A stretch of 64,000 nt of DNA, taken from Schlegelella_A sp963778525. GTDB taxonomy: Bacteria; Pseudomonadota; Gammaproteobacteria; Burkholderiales; Burkholderiaceae_C. Of the stretch, positions 51,447 to 62,875 are shown piece by piece (the first letter of the stretch is position 1; every line of letters begins with the position of its first letter). The translations under genes and the position numbers were made by a program. The notes under the pieces are model-generated. The model was not told the origin of the DNA. It saw only the letters and a program-made list of their open reading frames with translations, and made no database searches. The stretch spans positions 1 to 64,000 of the forward strand of contig CAVZUJ010000001.1 of NCBI GenBank assembly GCA_963778525.1, written 5' to 3'.

Positions 51447-52629
51447 CCGACACCGGCGATCCCGGATCCCGCAACAGCAGCAGCGCGCCGAAGGCCAGCA
51501 GGCCGAGCGCCGCCGACAGCCACATCGCATTCGCGCCCCAGCGCGCCAGGCAGATGCCGAAGAGCCAGGGCGCGAGCGCCTGCGCCATCCGCGCCGGCAC
51601 CATCAGCAGGCCTTGTCGATGACCGTAGCCCTGCGGGCCGAAGAGCACCAGGGGCAGCGTGCCTTTGGCGATGGTCAGGATGCCGTTGCCTGCACCGTGC
51701 AGGATCGCGAAGGCCGCGGCCGCGGGCGCGCCGAGCAGCGCGAAGGCAACGGCACCGATCGGATGCATCAGTGCCGCGAGGCGTGCCGACAGAAGCGGGT
51801 GAACGCGCCGCAGGACACCGAACTCGAGCAGGCGACCACCGACCTGGGCCGGCCCGATCAATGCGCCGACGGCCACCGCGGTCGCGAGGCTGGCGCCGCC
51901 GGCCTGCAGCAGGCCGGGCAGATGGGCGGCCATGGCCGTGCTGATGAACCACGTCGCGGCGAACACGACGGCGAGGATGATCGAGGCACGATGCGTGTCG
52001 GCGTGCGCCGGCTCGGTGGCGTCCGCGCCGGCCTCGACGGACGTCGCCTCCATCGTCGGAGGCCTGTCGACCTTGGGCAGGGACGCGTTGAGCGGGATCC
52101 CGACAACCAGTTGCAGGATGGCCCAGGCGAAGCAGGCACCTCGCCATCCGACCTGTGTCTCGAGCAACGATGAGAGCGGCCAGCCCACGGTGCTCGCGAA
52201 TCCGGCGATCAGCGTGATGCCGGTGATGACATTGCGTGAATCGCGCCCGTAGATGCGCACGAGGGCGGCGAACGCGGCCTCGTACAGGCCGCTGCCCATG
52301 CCGATGCCGAGCACCAGCCAGGCCGCGAAGAGACCGACCGGGCCGCGGACCAGACCGAGGCCGACCAGGCCGACGGCGAAGACGATATTGGTGCCGATCA
52401 GGACCGGCCGGCCGCCCCAGCGATCGATGGCGCGCCCGGCGTAAGGTCCGAGCAGCGCCGAAGCGCCGAGCGCCAGCGAGAACGCCGCGAAGACGAGCGG
52501 CACGCCGACGCCGAGGTCGCGCGCCATCGGCGCGGCCAGCATCGCCGGCAGGTAGTACGACGAAGCCCAGGCCAGCGTCTGCGCCGTGCCGAGCGCTGCA
52601 ACCGTGCCCGCGCGCTGCTCCGCCCTCAC
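51376..52629 (-). CDS. MFS transporter
   Basis: A 417-residue major facilitator with about twelve helices: AALGTAQTLAWASSYYLPAM, GPYAGRAIDRWGGRPVLIGT (the motif-A loop), LGIGMGSGLYEAAFAALVRI, ITLIAGFASTVGWPLSSLLE and ILHGAGNGILTIAKGTLPLV. A cytoplasmic loop near residues 190-215 is acidic and variable. The tail is Ser/Thr-rich. Its end overlaps the hydrolase gene; the start is 7 bp after the methyltransferase gene stop on the same strand. Confidence 0.85.
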   Translation of the reverse strand: MRAEQRAGTVAALGTAQTLAWASSYYLPAMLAAPMARDLGVGVPLVFAAFSLALGASALLGPYAGRAIDRWGGRPVLIGTNIVFAVGLVGLGLVRGPVGLFAAWLVLGIGMGSGLYEAAFAALVRIYGRDSRNVITGITLIAGFASTVGWPLSSLLETQVGWRGACFAWAILQLVVGIPLNASLPKVDRPPTMEATSVEAGADATEPAHADTHRASIILAVVFAATWFISTAMAAHLPGLLQAGGASLATAVAVGALIGPAQVGGRLLEFGVLRRVHPLLSARLAALMHPIGAVAFALLGAPAAAAFAILHGAGNGILTIAKGTLPLVLFGPQGYGHRQGLLMVPARMAQALAPWLFGICLARWGANAMWLSAALGLLAFGALLLLRDPGSPVSASPTDSTPTPTERSTAAASSTDR

Positions 52630-52636
52630 CTTGGCC

Positions 52637-53509
52637 TCAGGGCTTGACGAACTTCAGGACGAACTCGTCCTTCGGCTGCGGCGGCTCGGGCGGATTGCGG
52701 TCGCGCGGGTCGCCTGGATTGCGCAGGAAATCGGCCGATTCGTTCAGGCGGAAGCCGGCGCGTTCGACTTCGGCGCGCAGGAAGCCCTCGTCGATGCGAT
52801 GCAAGGTTCCCGATTCGGAAATGCCAGTGCCTGGCCGGCCCGAGTGATCGGCGATGACATACATCCCGCCCGGCTTCAGGGCGGCGAAGATGGCCTGGTT
52901 CATCTTCGCGCGATCGACACCGAGCCAGCCGAGGTCGTGATAGTTGAACATCAGCGTGACGAGGTCGAGCCCGTTCGAGGACACCTCGGCGGGCACCGGG
53001 TTCTCGAACGGCTGGACGACGGCGACGATGTTTGCCGTGAACGGATTCTTCGCGCGCTCGGCGAGCGCGGTGGCCGCGGTGCGCGGCAGCGCGACAGGTG
53101 CCGGCGCCGATGCCGCACCTGTCGGGGCCGCGCCGCCCTCGCTGCGGGCCGGCCCGGACCTGACCGAGCGCGGTGCGCTCTGGCCGTAGACGCGGCCCTT
53201 CGGACCGACGCTGCGTGCAAGCAACTCGGTCGTGTAGCCGCCGCCGGCGCTGACGTCGAGCACCACCATGCCGGGGCGGATGCCGATGAAGCTCAGCATC
53301 TCCACGGGCTTGCGCCGCAGGTCGTTCGTCCGATCGGCGGCGCTGCGATCCGGGCTGGACACGATCTGGGCGACACGCGACGGCGACAGCACCTCCGGGG
53401 GATCCGACCCCTTGGTGGCCGGGACCGAGCAAGCGGCCAGGGCGATGAACGCCGTTGCTACGGTCAGTGCGGCGGTGGCGCGTTGCGAGCGAGGAGAGAT
53501 CGAATTCAT
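52637..53509 (-). CDS. Exported SAM-methyltransferase-like protein
   Basis: A 290-residue protein with a signal or lipoprotein start (ALTVATAFIALAAC, Cys at the end of the lipobox) and a class I methyltransferase fold: PGMVVLDVSAGGGYTTELLA is motif I, LVTLMFNYHDLGW motif IV and ALKPGGMYVIADHSGR motif V/VI. The combination of a secretion signal and SAM-binding fold is typical of a family annotated as methyltransferase in proteobacteria; the activity is unproven. Start ATG 53509, divergent from the next gene. Confidence 0.78.
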   Translation of the reverse strand: MNSISPRSQRATAALTVATAFIALAACSVPATKGSDPPEVLSPSRVAQIVSSPDRSAADRTNDLRRKPVEMLSFIGIRPGMVVLDVSAGGGYTTELLARSVGPKGRVYGQSAPRSVRSGPARSEGGAAPTGAASAPAPVALPRTAATALAERAKNPFTANIVAVVQPFENPVPAEVSSNGLDLVTLMFNYHDLGWLGVDRAKMNQAIFAALKPGGMYVIADHSGRPGTGISESGTLHRIDEGFLRAEVERAGFRLNESADFLRNPGDPRDRNPPEPPQPKDEFVLKFVKP

Positions 53510-53600
53510 CGTGGGTTCCCGGGTTCTCTTTCGGCGTCGATGGCAGACCTCGGCCCGATGCGCACAATCGCGAATCCCGAAGCAGGCCTCTCGTGCCGCC

Positions 53601-53969
53601 ATGACAGCAAGAATCGACCGCCCCGGAGATCGCCTGCGCCTGGCCGCGATCGCCATTCTGATCGCCAGCATTCTGGCCGCAGTCGTCGTCTACATCGCCG
53701 CCTCCGGCCAGGACGACACGGACGCGCTCGGCTATCGGATCGTCGGCGGCCAGTCCTTCGCCATCGGCAACGGCGATTCCTCGCGCGACCTGCAACAACT
53801 CGAACGGCTCGGCGGCAAGGCCGCCGTCCAGACCTTCAAGTTCCAACGCTGGTTCTCTTCGATCTGGCGGGGTCAGCAGCTGGCGTACACCCTGGTGATT
53901 CTCGGAGCCGCGGTGGCGCTCGTCTGCCGCCACGTCGCCAGCCTGATGGACGAACCGGGTCCGCCATGA
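53601..53969 (+). CDS. Two-helix membrane protein of unknown function
   Basis: A 122-residue protein: N-terminal helix LRLAAIAILIASILAAVVVY, a soluble stretch with GYRIVGGQSFAIGNGDSSRD and LERLGGKAAVQTFKFQRWFS, C-terminal helix AYTLVILGAAVALVCRHVAS. No family recognised. Its stop overlaps the DUF1415 start by four bases (ATGA), so the two are co-translated. Confidence 0.65.
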   Translation: MTARIDRPGDRLRLAAIAILIASILAAVVVYIAASGQDDTDALGYRIVGGQSFAIGNGDSSRDLQQLERLGGKAAVQTFKFQRWFSSIWRGQQLAYTLVILGAAVALVCRHVASLMDEPGPP

Positions 53970-54568
53970 GCAACGAACTCGTGGTCGCCGAGACCCAGGC
54001 CTGGGTGGAGCACGCCGTGATCGGCCTGAACCTCTGCCCGTTCGCGAAGGCGCCGCAGGTCAAGGGCCTCGTTCGCTACGTCGTGAGCGGCGCGGTCGAT
54101 GCCGAGGCCTTGCGCGCCGATCTCGTCGAGGAGCTGCAGCTCCTGGCCGGGGCATCGGACAGCCGCATCGAGACCACGCTCCTGATCCATCCCCACACCT
54201 TGAACGACTTCATGGACTACAACGATTTCCTCGATGTCGCCGACGCGGCGCTCGAGCAGCTGGACCTCGAAGGCGTGCTTCAGGTCGCGAGCTTTCATCC
54301 GGACTATCGATTCGCGGGCAGCGCCGAGGACGATCCGGGCAACGCGACGAACCGCTCGCCCTATCCGACGCTGCACCTGCTGCGCGAGGCGAGCATCGAT
54401 CGCGCCGTCGAGGCCTTCCCCGAAGCCGAAGCCATCTTCGAGGCCAACATCGCGACGCTCGACCGCCTCGGCACGGCGGGCTGGGCCGCCCTGCAGCAGC
54501 GCTGTCGCGATGAGGCCGCGCTGGCCGTCGCGGCAACGCGTGCCGGGTCGCCCGAGGGCAAGCCATGA
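53966..54568 (+). CDS. DUF1415 protein
   Basis: A 200-residue protein of the DUF1415 family: AWVEHAVIGLNLCPFAKAPQ, VRYVVSGAVDAEALRADLVE, TTLLIHPHTLNDFMDYNDFL, VASFHPDYRFAGSAEDDPGN and NRSPYPTLHLLREASIDRAV. The family's role is unknown. Its end overlaps the start of the phospholipase gene by four bases. Confidence 0.85.
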   Translation: MSNELVVAETQAWVEHAVIGLNLCPFAKAPQVKGLVRYVVSGAVDAEALRADLVEELQLLAGASDSRIETTLLIHPHTLNDFMDYNDFLDVADAALEQLDLEGVLQVASFHPDYRFAGSAEDDPGNATNRSPYPTLHLLREASIDRAVEAFPEAEAIFEANIATLDRLGTAGWAALQQRCRDEAALAVAATRAGSPEGKP

Positions 54569-56796
54569 GCCGCCCGACGCGCCGGCAGTTCCTGCGCCGC
54601 ATCGGCACGACGCTCGGCAGCGCGGCCGCGCTGAACGCCTTTCCGCCGTCGATCCAGAAGGCTCTGGCGATCGCCGCCGACAAGCGCAGCGGCACGATCG
54701 AGGATGTCGATCACATCGTCCTGCTGATGATGGAGAACCGCTCCTTCGATCACTATTTCGGCTCGATGAACGGCGTGCGCGGATTTGCCGATCGCTTTCC
54801 GATTCCGCTTGCAGACGCGCCCGGTCGGCAGAACAAGACGGTCTGGTATCAGCGCGACGATGCGGTGGGGGCCGCCGGCCCGTCGCTGCTCGCGCCGCAA
54901 CGCCTCGACACGACGCTCGACTTCGCGCTCCTGCGCAGCATCAGCACGCCACATACCTATCCGAATGCGCAGGACGCCTGGGATCACGGCCGCATGGCAC
55001 GCTGGCCGCAATTCAAGACCGCCGCCTCGATGGTCTATTTCACCGAGAGCCGACCTGCCCTTCCAGTTCGCGCTGGCCAACGCCTTCACGCTCTGCGACG
55101 CCAATCACTGCTCGATGACCGGCGGCACCAATCCGAATCGTTGCTTCTTCTTCACTGGCACGAACCAGGGCCGCGACGCGGCGGCGCCCGGCGTCTTCAA
55201 CGGCCCGGCCGTCAACAACGCCTACAACGAGCCTCGCCAAGGGGCCGGTGCGCAGCGGCTACACATGGACGAGCTACGCCGAGCGACTCGAGGATGCCGG
55301 CGTTTCCTGGCAGATCTACCAGAACGAGGAAGATCGATTTCTATTCGTTGAATCCGCTGCTCGGGCTTTCGCAATTTCCGCGAGGCCAATGCGGCCAGCG
55401 TGCCGGCCGTCGCGCCGACGCGCACGGCACGGCAGCAGGCGCTGTACGAAAAAGGCATCCGTACGCGCGATCTCGACCTGCTGAAGGCCGACGTCGTCGC
55501 CGGGCGGCTTGCCGAAGGTGTCGTGGATCTGCCCGACGGCGTCGGCCTCGGAGCATCCCGCGGCGTCGAGCCCGGCGCAGGGCGCCGCCTACGTGGCGCG
55601 GGTGCTGGACGCGCTGACGGCCAATCCGGCGGTCTGGAGCCGCACCGCACTGATCGTCAATTTCGACGAGAACGACGGCCTGTTCGATCACGTGCCGCCG
55701 CCGGCTCCGCCCTCGTACCTGCACTGGGACGCCGATCCGGCGAAGGCGCAGCTCGCCGGCGCGAGCACCGTCGACACCCGCGACGAATACCTCGGCGACG
55801 AGGACGGCGGCGTCAAAAGCGTCGACGCCTATCGCCATCGGCCGTGGGGTCTCGGCCCGCGCGTGCCGATGTACGTGATCTCGCCGTGGAGCAAGGGCGG
55901 CTGGGTCAACTCGCAGGTCTTCGACCAGACGTCGACGATCCGCTTCATCGAGACCCGGTTCGGCGTGAAGGAGCCGAACATCAGTGCCTGGCGCCGTGCC
56001 GTCACCGGCGACCTCAGCTCGTGCTTCGATTTCGCAACGCCGAACGATGCCGATCTTGTTCGTCGCTTGCCCGAGACCGCGGCGCCGCGACGCCGCGAGC
56101 CGCACGCTGCGCAAGACGGTGCGGCCGGCCGCGCCGCCGCTGCCGACGCTGCCGGCGCAGGCCAAGGGCACGCGGCCGTCACGGCCTCTGCCTTATGAGT
56201 TGCGGGTGGCCTGTGAAGTCGCCCGTCCACGAACCGGCGCGGGGCAAGCGCAGCTTCGCTTCGAGAACAGCGGCAGCGCGGGCGCGGTGTTCCATGTCTA
56301 CGACCGGCTCCATCTCGATCGGATGCCGGATCGGTACACGGTCGAGCCCGGCAAGCGTCTGAGCGGATCGTGGGAGCTGGCCGACGACGATCGATACGAC
56401 CTGTGGCTACTCGGTCCGAACGGCTTTCACCGCCACTTCACGGGTGCTGCAAGCGCCGCCGGTCTCTTTCCGGAAATCGAGCTCGACTACGACAAGGTCG
56501 GCGTGGCCTTGCGCGTCGTCTTGCACAACGGCGGCACGGCCCCATGCCGCTTCGCCCTGAGCGCGAATGCCTATGCCGACCCGGCACCTGCGACCTACAC
56601 CGTCGACGCGGGCAAGAGCAGCGCCGTCTCGCTGCCGCTCGGCGCGAGCCGCGGCTGGTACGACTACAGCGTCGGCGTCGACTCGCTGCCCGCGTTCAGC
56701 CGCCGCTTCGCCGGTCGCCTTGAAACCGGTGCGCCCTCGATCAGCGACCCGGCGATGCATGGCACTGCGCTGGGCGAGCAGTACCGCAGGGGCTGA
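54565..56796 (+). CDS. Phospholipase C, phosphocholine-specific type (several frameshifts)
   Basis: Exported enzyme of the non-haemolytic PLC/acid phosphatase family, about 740 residues. Twin-arginine signal MSRPTRRQFLRRIGTTLGSA, then HIVLLMMENRSFDHYFGSMN (metal-binding Asn and Asp/His), CDANHCSMTGGTNPN, LIVNFDENDGLFDHVPPPA (DEND metal site) and LGPRVPMYVISPWSKGGWVN, ending in two C-terminal beta-sandwich repeats (LRFENSGSAGAVFHVYDRLH and VVLHNGGTAPCRFALSANAY). The reading changes frame near 55052, 55240, 55335, 55385, 55520 and 56045. The first and last segments are each long, so most breaks are probably sequence errors, but real decay is possible. Confidence 0.75.
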
Positions 56797-56800
56797 AGCT

Positions 56801-57331
56801 TCAGGTTTCGGCAGGAACCGGTGCCGCCAGCAAGAGCTGCTTCGAGACCGCCACGCATTGCCGGATGTGCTGCTCGCAGACATAGCGCAGCGCCGAATAG
56901 GTGAGCGCGGCCGACACGGCCTGGCCGGCGATCGGCACGAACTTCGCGGCCTGCTGGGCGCTCAGGCGAACGCCGACGAGGCGCAGCAGCTGCATCACGA
57001 CTTCGCGTGTCACCAGCCTGCCGACCAGCATGCCGCCGCCGGCCGAAATCGCCTTGTAGACAACGACGCGGCGATCGGGCGAAAGCCGCTCCACCTGCTC
57101 CGGGGTCAGGCCGAACGCGTGATTGATGTCGGGGATGAGCTTCATCAGCACGGCGACATCGGTGACCCAATCGACACCGGGAACCGGAACGGCCGCGACG
57201 CCCGCCGCCAGCAATGCGCGCCGGCTCACCATGCGCCGGCAGTGGCGAACGACGGCGTCGATCTCGGTCTCGCTGGCGGGGACGACGACCCAGTTGCCGC
57301 TCCGTGGCTCGCGCCTGAAAAACCCTCTCAT
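56801..57331 (-). CDS. Membrane-associated hypothetical protein (DUF697-like)
   Basis: A 176-residue protein. MRGFFRREPRSGNWVVVPA, then MVSRRALLAAGVAAVPVPGV, DWVTDVAVLMKLIPDINHAF, YKAISAGGGMLVGRLVTREV and FVPIAGQAVSAALTYSALRY. The hydrophobic Gly-rich stretches and the VPIAGQAVSAALTYSALRYV segment resemble DUF697-type proteins. Function unknown. The ATG at 57331 is preferred over 57403, which falls inside the hrpA end. Its 3-prime end is 4 bp from the phospholipase stop. Confidence 0.6.
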   Translation of the reverse strand: MRGFFRREPRSGNWVVVPASETEIDAVVRHCRRMVSRRALLAAGVAAVPVPGVDWVTDVAVLMKLIPDINHAFGLTPEQVERLSPDRRVVVYKAISAGGGMLVGRLVTREVVMQLLRLVGVRLSAQQAAKFVPIAGQAVSAALTYSALRYVCEQHIRQCVAVSKQLLLAAPVPAET

Positions 57332-57371
57332 TCCGAAGCTTGTCACCGTGGTCCTCTTGATCGCGCGCCGC

Positions 57372-60300
57372 TCAGGCGAACGTCTGGGCCCAGATCTTCT
57401 CAAGACGCTTGACGCTCACCGGCTGAGGGGTCTTCAGCTCCTGGGCGAAGAGGCCGACGCGCAGCTCCTCGAGCCACCAGCGAAACTCGTCGAGACGGGC
57501 GTCGCGCGCGCCGCGCCGCTCGGCGAGCTTGCGCAGGAAGCGCTGCTCCAGCGGTCGCAGCTCGGCCAGGCGCGAGGCATCGCGCGCCGGGTCGGCACGC
57601 AGCTTGTCCAGGCGCATGACGATCGCCTTCAGATAGCGCGGCAAGTACGACAGGCGAAGCCACGGTGTCGCAGCCAGGAACCGCTTGGGCACGAGGCGCT
57701 CCAGTTGCGCGGCGACGTCGTCGGCCACGTCCTTGGCCGGCCGCGCATCCTTCAGCTTTCGCTGTGCGGCGACGTATTCCGAAAGCACCGTTGCGGCGAT
57801 GCGCGCGACCTCGCCGGCGATGAGGGTGAGGCGCCCGCGCCCTTCCTCGATCCGACGCGCGAACGACGCTGCATCGCTCGGCAAGGGCTCGGCAAGAAAG
57901 GCCCGGTCGATGGCGAGATCGAGGATCTGCTGGCGCAATTCCTCGGCCGTGCCGAGCGACATGTAGGCCGCGGCCATCTGCTGCAGATCCGGAATGTGCT
58001 TCTCGAGGTACTTGAGCGCCTCGCGCAGCTGCAGCGCCACGAGCCGGCGCAGGCCGGCGCGGTGCTTGTCGGCGGCGACCTCGGGTTCGTCGAACACCTC
58101 GATCTCGACGTGCGTGTCCCGATCGATCAGAGCCGGGTAGCCGATCAGCGACTGGCCTGCCTGGCGAACCTCCATGAGCTCGGGCAGATCGCCGAAGGTC
58201 CAGGCGACGTAGCGAGGCGAGACGACATCGGCATGTCGCGGTCGCGGTCGCGGCCGGGACCGCGGTCGTCGGCCCGGCGGATGGCCGCGCCGGAGGCGCG
58301 CGATCTCCGCCCGCGCGGGCGCCAGGCGCTGCCACGGCCGGCACCGTCGCTGTCGTGGCCGTCGGCAGCCGCAGTGCCGCCAGCGCCTGGAACGCCGAGC
58401 GCGCCTGCGCGCCGAGCTCGGCCTTCAGCGCGGCCAGATGCCGGCTCTCGCCGAGCTGGCGGCCGTGCTCGTCGACGACGCGCAGATTCATCAGCAGATG
58501 CGGCGACAGCTGTTCGTGCTTGAAGTCGGCGCGCTTGACCTCGAGGCCGATCATGCTGCGGACATCGGCGACCAGCGTATCGACGAGGCTGCCTTCGCCG
58601 AACGGGTGGCGCTCGATGAACCCGTTCGCGTACTCCGGCAACGGCACCAGGCGCGAGCGCGGCCGCTGCGGCAAGGTCTTGGCCAGGGCCACGATCTTGT
58701 CCTTCAGCATGCCGGGTACCAGCCATTCGCAGCGATCCTCGTCGGCGGCGTTGAGGGCGTACACCGGCAAGGTGACGCTGACGCCATCGCGCGCATGGCC
58801 AGGCTCGTGCAGGTAGCTCGCTGCGCAGTCGATGCCGCCGAGGCGGACGGTACGCGGGAAGGCCGCCGTGGTGATGCCGGCCGCCTCGTGCCGCATCAGC
58901 TCGTCGCGCGTCAGGTGCAGGAGCTTCGGCTGGCGCTTCGGCCTCCTCGCGATACCAGCGCTCGAATTCCTGCGCGTTGTGCACGAAGGCCGGCACCTGC
59001 TGATCGTAGAAGGCGTGGATCAGCTCGTCGTCGACGAGCACGTCCTGGCGGCGCGACTTGTGCTCGAGCTCTTCCACCTGGGCGATGAGCTTGCGATTGG
59101 CGGAGGCGAAAGGCAGCCGGGTCTCCCACTCGCCGGCGACGAGGGCCTCGCGGATGAAGATCTCGCGTGCTGCCGCCGCATCGACGGTGCCGAAGTCGAC
59201 GCGGCGATTGGCATAGATCACGAGGCCGTAGAGCGTCGCCCGCTCCAGCGCGATGACCTGCCCGGCCTTCTTCTCCCAGTGCGGATCGAGCAGCTGCTTC
59301 TTCAGCAAGTGGCTGCCCACCTGCTCGATCCACTTGACGTCGATGTTGGCGATGCCGCGACCGAACAGGCGCGTCGTCTCGACCAGCTCGGCAGCGATGA
59401 TCCAGCGGCCCGGCTTCTTCGACAGATGCGCGCCCGGATGCCGAAAGAACCGGATGCCGCGGGCGCCGAGATAGGAGTCGTCTTCTTCGCTCTTCACGCC
59501 GACGTTGCCGAGCAGCCCGGCCAGCATCGCCAGGTGCAGCTGCTCGTAGGTGGCGGGCGAGGCATTGATGCGCCAGCCGTGCTCGGCCACGACCGTCTGC
59601 AGTTGCGCATGCACGTCGCGCCACTCGCGCACGCGGCGTGGCGAGATGAAGTTCTCGCGCAGCAGCTGCTCGTGCTTGCGGCTGGACAGGCGATGCTCGC
59701 CGTGGCCGCCGCGCGAGCCCTCGAGCCAGCTCCAGAGCTTGAGATCGCCGCTGAATTCGGATTTCTCGTCGTCGAACTTGCGATGCGCCGCATCGGCCGC
59801 CTGCTGCTGCTCGACCGGGCGATCGCGCACGTCCTGCACCGACAGGCCGCTGGCGATGACGAGCACTTCGTGCAGGGCCTGGCGCTCGCGCGCCGCGAGG
59901 ATCATCCGGCCGACGCGCGGGTCGAGCGGCAGGTGCGCCAGCTCGCGCCCGATCGGCGTCAGCATGTTCTCGTCGTCGGTGGCGCCGAGCTCGTTGAGAA
60001 GCTGGTAGCCGTCGGCGATGGCCCGTTTCGGGGGCGCCTCCAGGAAGGGAAAGTCCTCGACGCTGCCGAGGTTGAGCGACTTCATGCGCAGGATCACGCC
60101 GGCAAGCGACGAGCGCACGATCTCCGGGTCGGTGAAGCGCGGCCGGCTCGCGAAGTCGGCTTCGTCGTAGAGGCGGATGCAGATGCCGTCGGCGACGCGC
60201 CCGCAGCGGCCGGCGCGCTGGTTCGCGGCGGCCTGGCTGACCGGCTCGATCGGCAGCTGCTCGACCTTGCTGCGAAAGCTGTAGCGCTTGATGCGCGCCG

Positions 60301-61228
60301 TGCCGGCGTCGATGACGTAGCGGATGCCCGGCACCGTCAGCGATGTTTCGGCGATGTTGGTGGCCAGCACGATGCGGCGCGCGCTGTGCGGTGCGAAGAC
60401 CTCGTCCTGCTGCTGCTGGCTCAGGCGGGCGAACAGCGGCAGCACCTCGACTCCCGGCGGGTGGTGCTTGCGCAAGCGCTCGGCAACGTCGCGGATCTCG
60501 CGCTCGCCGGGCAGGAAGACGAGGACGTCGCCGGAGCCGGCCGCCGAAGGGCCGCGCCAGAGCTCGTCGACGGCGTCGCAGATGGCGTCGCCGAGGTCGT
60601 GGTCGCGGCTCTCGACGAAGGGGCGCCAGCGCATCTCCACCGGGAACAGCCGACCCGAGACCTGCAGCACCGGCGCCGGCCCTTCGGCCGATGAGAAATG
60701 CGAGGCGAAACGCTCGGCATCGATCGTTGCCGAGGTCACGATGACCTTCAGATCGGGCCGGCGCGGCATGATCTGGCGCAGGTGCCCGAGCAGGAAGTCG
60801 ATGTTGAGGCTGCGCTCGTGCGCCTCGTCGATGATGATCGTGTCGTAGCTGCGCAGGAGCGGGTCGCTCTGCGTTTCCGCGAGCAGGATGCCGTCGGTCA
60901 TGAGCTTGACGCTGGCGCCGGCCGAGAGCCGGTCCTGGAAGCGCACCTTGTAGCCGACGACTTCGCCGAGCGGCGTCTTCAGCTCTTCGGCGATGCGCTT
61001 GGCGACGCTGGTGGCCGCGATGCGGCGCGGCTGGGTGTGGCCGATCAGGCCGCCGCCGTTGATCCGGCCGCGCCCCAGCCCGAGCACGATCTTAGGCAGC
61101 TGCGTGGTCTTGCCCGAGCCGGTCTCGCCGCAGACGACGATCGCCTGATGCGCGAGGAAAGCGGCGGCGATGTCGGCGCGCCGCGCCGAGACGGGCAGCG
61201 CCTCGGGAAACTCGATCGGCGGGAGCAC
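57372..61228 (-). CDS. hrpA: HrpA-type ATP-dependent RNA helicase (two frameshifts)
   Basis: DEAH-box helicase of about 1285 residues. Walker A CGETGSGKTTQLPKIVLGLG (residue 33 on), DEAH in TIIIDEAHERSLNIDFLLGH, SAT motif VIVTSATIDAERF, and motif VI QRAGRCGRVADGICIRLYDE. C-terminal HA2 and DUF3418 regions follow. The reading frame changes near 58930 (to RHEAAGITTAAFPRTVRLGG) and near 58240 (to MEVRQAGQSLIGYPALIDRD), ending at 57372. The unbroken first 770 residues and the sensible remainder favour indel errors over loss of the gene. Confidence 0.87.
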
Positions 61229-61440
61229 GCGACGATTATCCCGGCCGCTTCCAGGCCCGGGAAATCACCGATGCGGTGCGCTTGCAGTCGAGCGACAGGG
61301 CATTCCCCATTGCATCGCGTCCGAGGGCTGCCATAGCATTTGCGCGGCCGCGCCTGCCATCGTCCGACGCCGGACAGTCGAGGCGCCCAACGCACTGCGT
61401 CGCGATTCGCGGATACAACCACCAGGAGACAGGGACCATC

Positions 61441-62709
61441 ATGAAGAACGTTGACTCGAAGCTGGAGCAGCCGATTCGCCGACGCAAAGTGATCCAGGCT
61501 GCCGCGGGCGCCAGCCTGCTGCAACTGGCGACGCCTTTCATCATTCCGGTGCGCGCCGCCGACACCGTGAAGATCGGCCTCGACAATCCGCTGACCGGCA
61601 CCTATGCCGCGGTCGGCAAGAACGAGATGATCGGCTGCCAGCTGGCGGTCGAGCAGATCAACGCCAAGGGCGGCATTCTCGGCCGGCAGGCCGAGCTGCT
61701 CGTCGAGGACTCGACCAGCGGCGACGCCGGCACCGCGGTGCAGAAGGCGAGAAAGCTGATCGACCGCGACAAGGTCAGCTTCCTGCTCGGCAACGTCAAC
61801 TCGGCGCTGACGCTGGCCATGGCCCAGGTCGCCAGCGAGAAGGGCATCCTGCACATGGTCACCGGCGGCCACACCGACGCCGTCACCGGCTCGAGCTGCC
61901 ACTGGAACGTGTTCCGCATCTGCAACACGACGCAGATGGAGGCCAACGCGGTGACGCCGTCGATCATCAAGAACGCCGGCAAGAAGTGGTACTACATCAC
62001 TCCCGACTACGCCTTCGGCCACACGCTGCAGTCGGGCCTCGAGGCGGCCTGCGCGAAGGCCGGCGGCACCAAGCTCGGCGCCGATCTCACGCCGCTCGGC
62101 ACCACCGATTTCTCGTCCTACCTGATCAAGGCGCAAGCCGCCAAGCCCGACGTCATCCTCTTCCTGACGCAGGGCGACGACATGGTCAACGCGCTCAAGC
62201 AGGCGGTGCAGTTCGGCCTCGACAAGCGCTTTCACCTCGCCGGCGCGCCAGCAGGAGCTCGAAGCCGCTCGAGGGCCTGCCGCCCGAGGCGCGCATCGGC
62301 ACCTGGGTCTTCGAGTGGTACTGGAACCAGCCGGGCGTGCCGCACGTCGCCGAGTTCGTCGACGCGATCAAGAAGAAGACCGGCCGGGTGCCGACGGCGC
62401 GCACCTGGTTCGGCTTCGCGTCGGTCTGGGCCTGCGCGCTGGCGGCGAACAACGCCAAGTCGCTGGAGACGGTGAAGATGGCCAAGGCGCTGCAGGGCAT
62501 GCACCTGCCGCCCGAAGTGGCGCTGATGCCCGACGGCGCGTTCTTCCGCGCCGGCCAGAACCAGCTGATCCCCAACCTCTACGTCGGCCATGCGCAGGCG
62601 AAGGGCATGCGCCGAAGATGACCTGTTCAAGGTGACCGAGCTGGTCAAGGGTGTCGACGCCGCCGGCACGCTCGAGGAGACCGGCTGCAAGATGACCTGG
62701 CCGACCTGA
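61441..62709 (+). CDS. LivK-type ABC substrate-binding protein (frameshifted)
   Basis: A binding protein of about 420 residues for branched-chain amino acids or a related amide. Signal region RRRKVIQAAAGASLLQLATP with an Arg-rich start that may be twin-arginine-like, then IGLDNPLTGTYAAVGKNEMI, CQLAVEQINAKGGILGRQAE, HMVTGGHTDAVTG and YYITPDYAFGHTLQSGLEAA. A frame change near 62250 leads to GTWVFEWYWNQPGVPHVAEF and another near 62612 to EDDLFKVTELVKGVDAAGTL. A ribosome site (GGAGACAGG) precedes the ATG. First gene of a liv operon with livH and livM. Confidence 0.85.
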
Positions 62710-62875
62710 GCGCGATGACAGCGCGGGCGTCGCGATCTGCGCGGCGCCCGTATGCGATTCAGCGGCCGGCGCGAAGCGCGCGCCGGCAGCGCTCTCGCAG
62801 ACGAGCGCGGTCGACCTGCAGGCGGTCCTTCGCAGCCCACGCTCCAGAGTTAGCCGCTGAGAGGAGCCGCGCCCG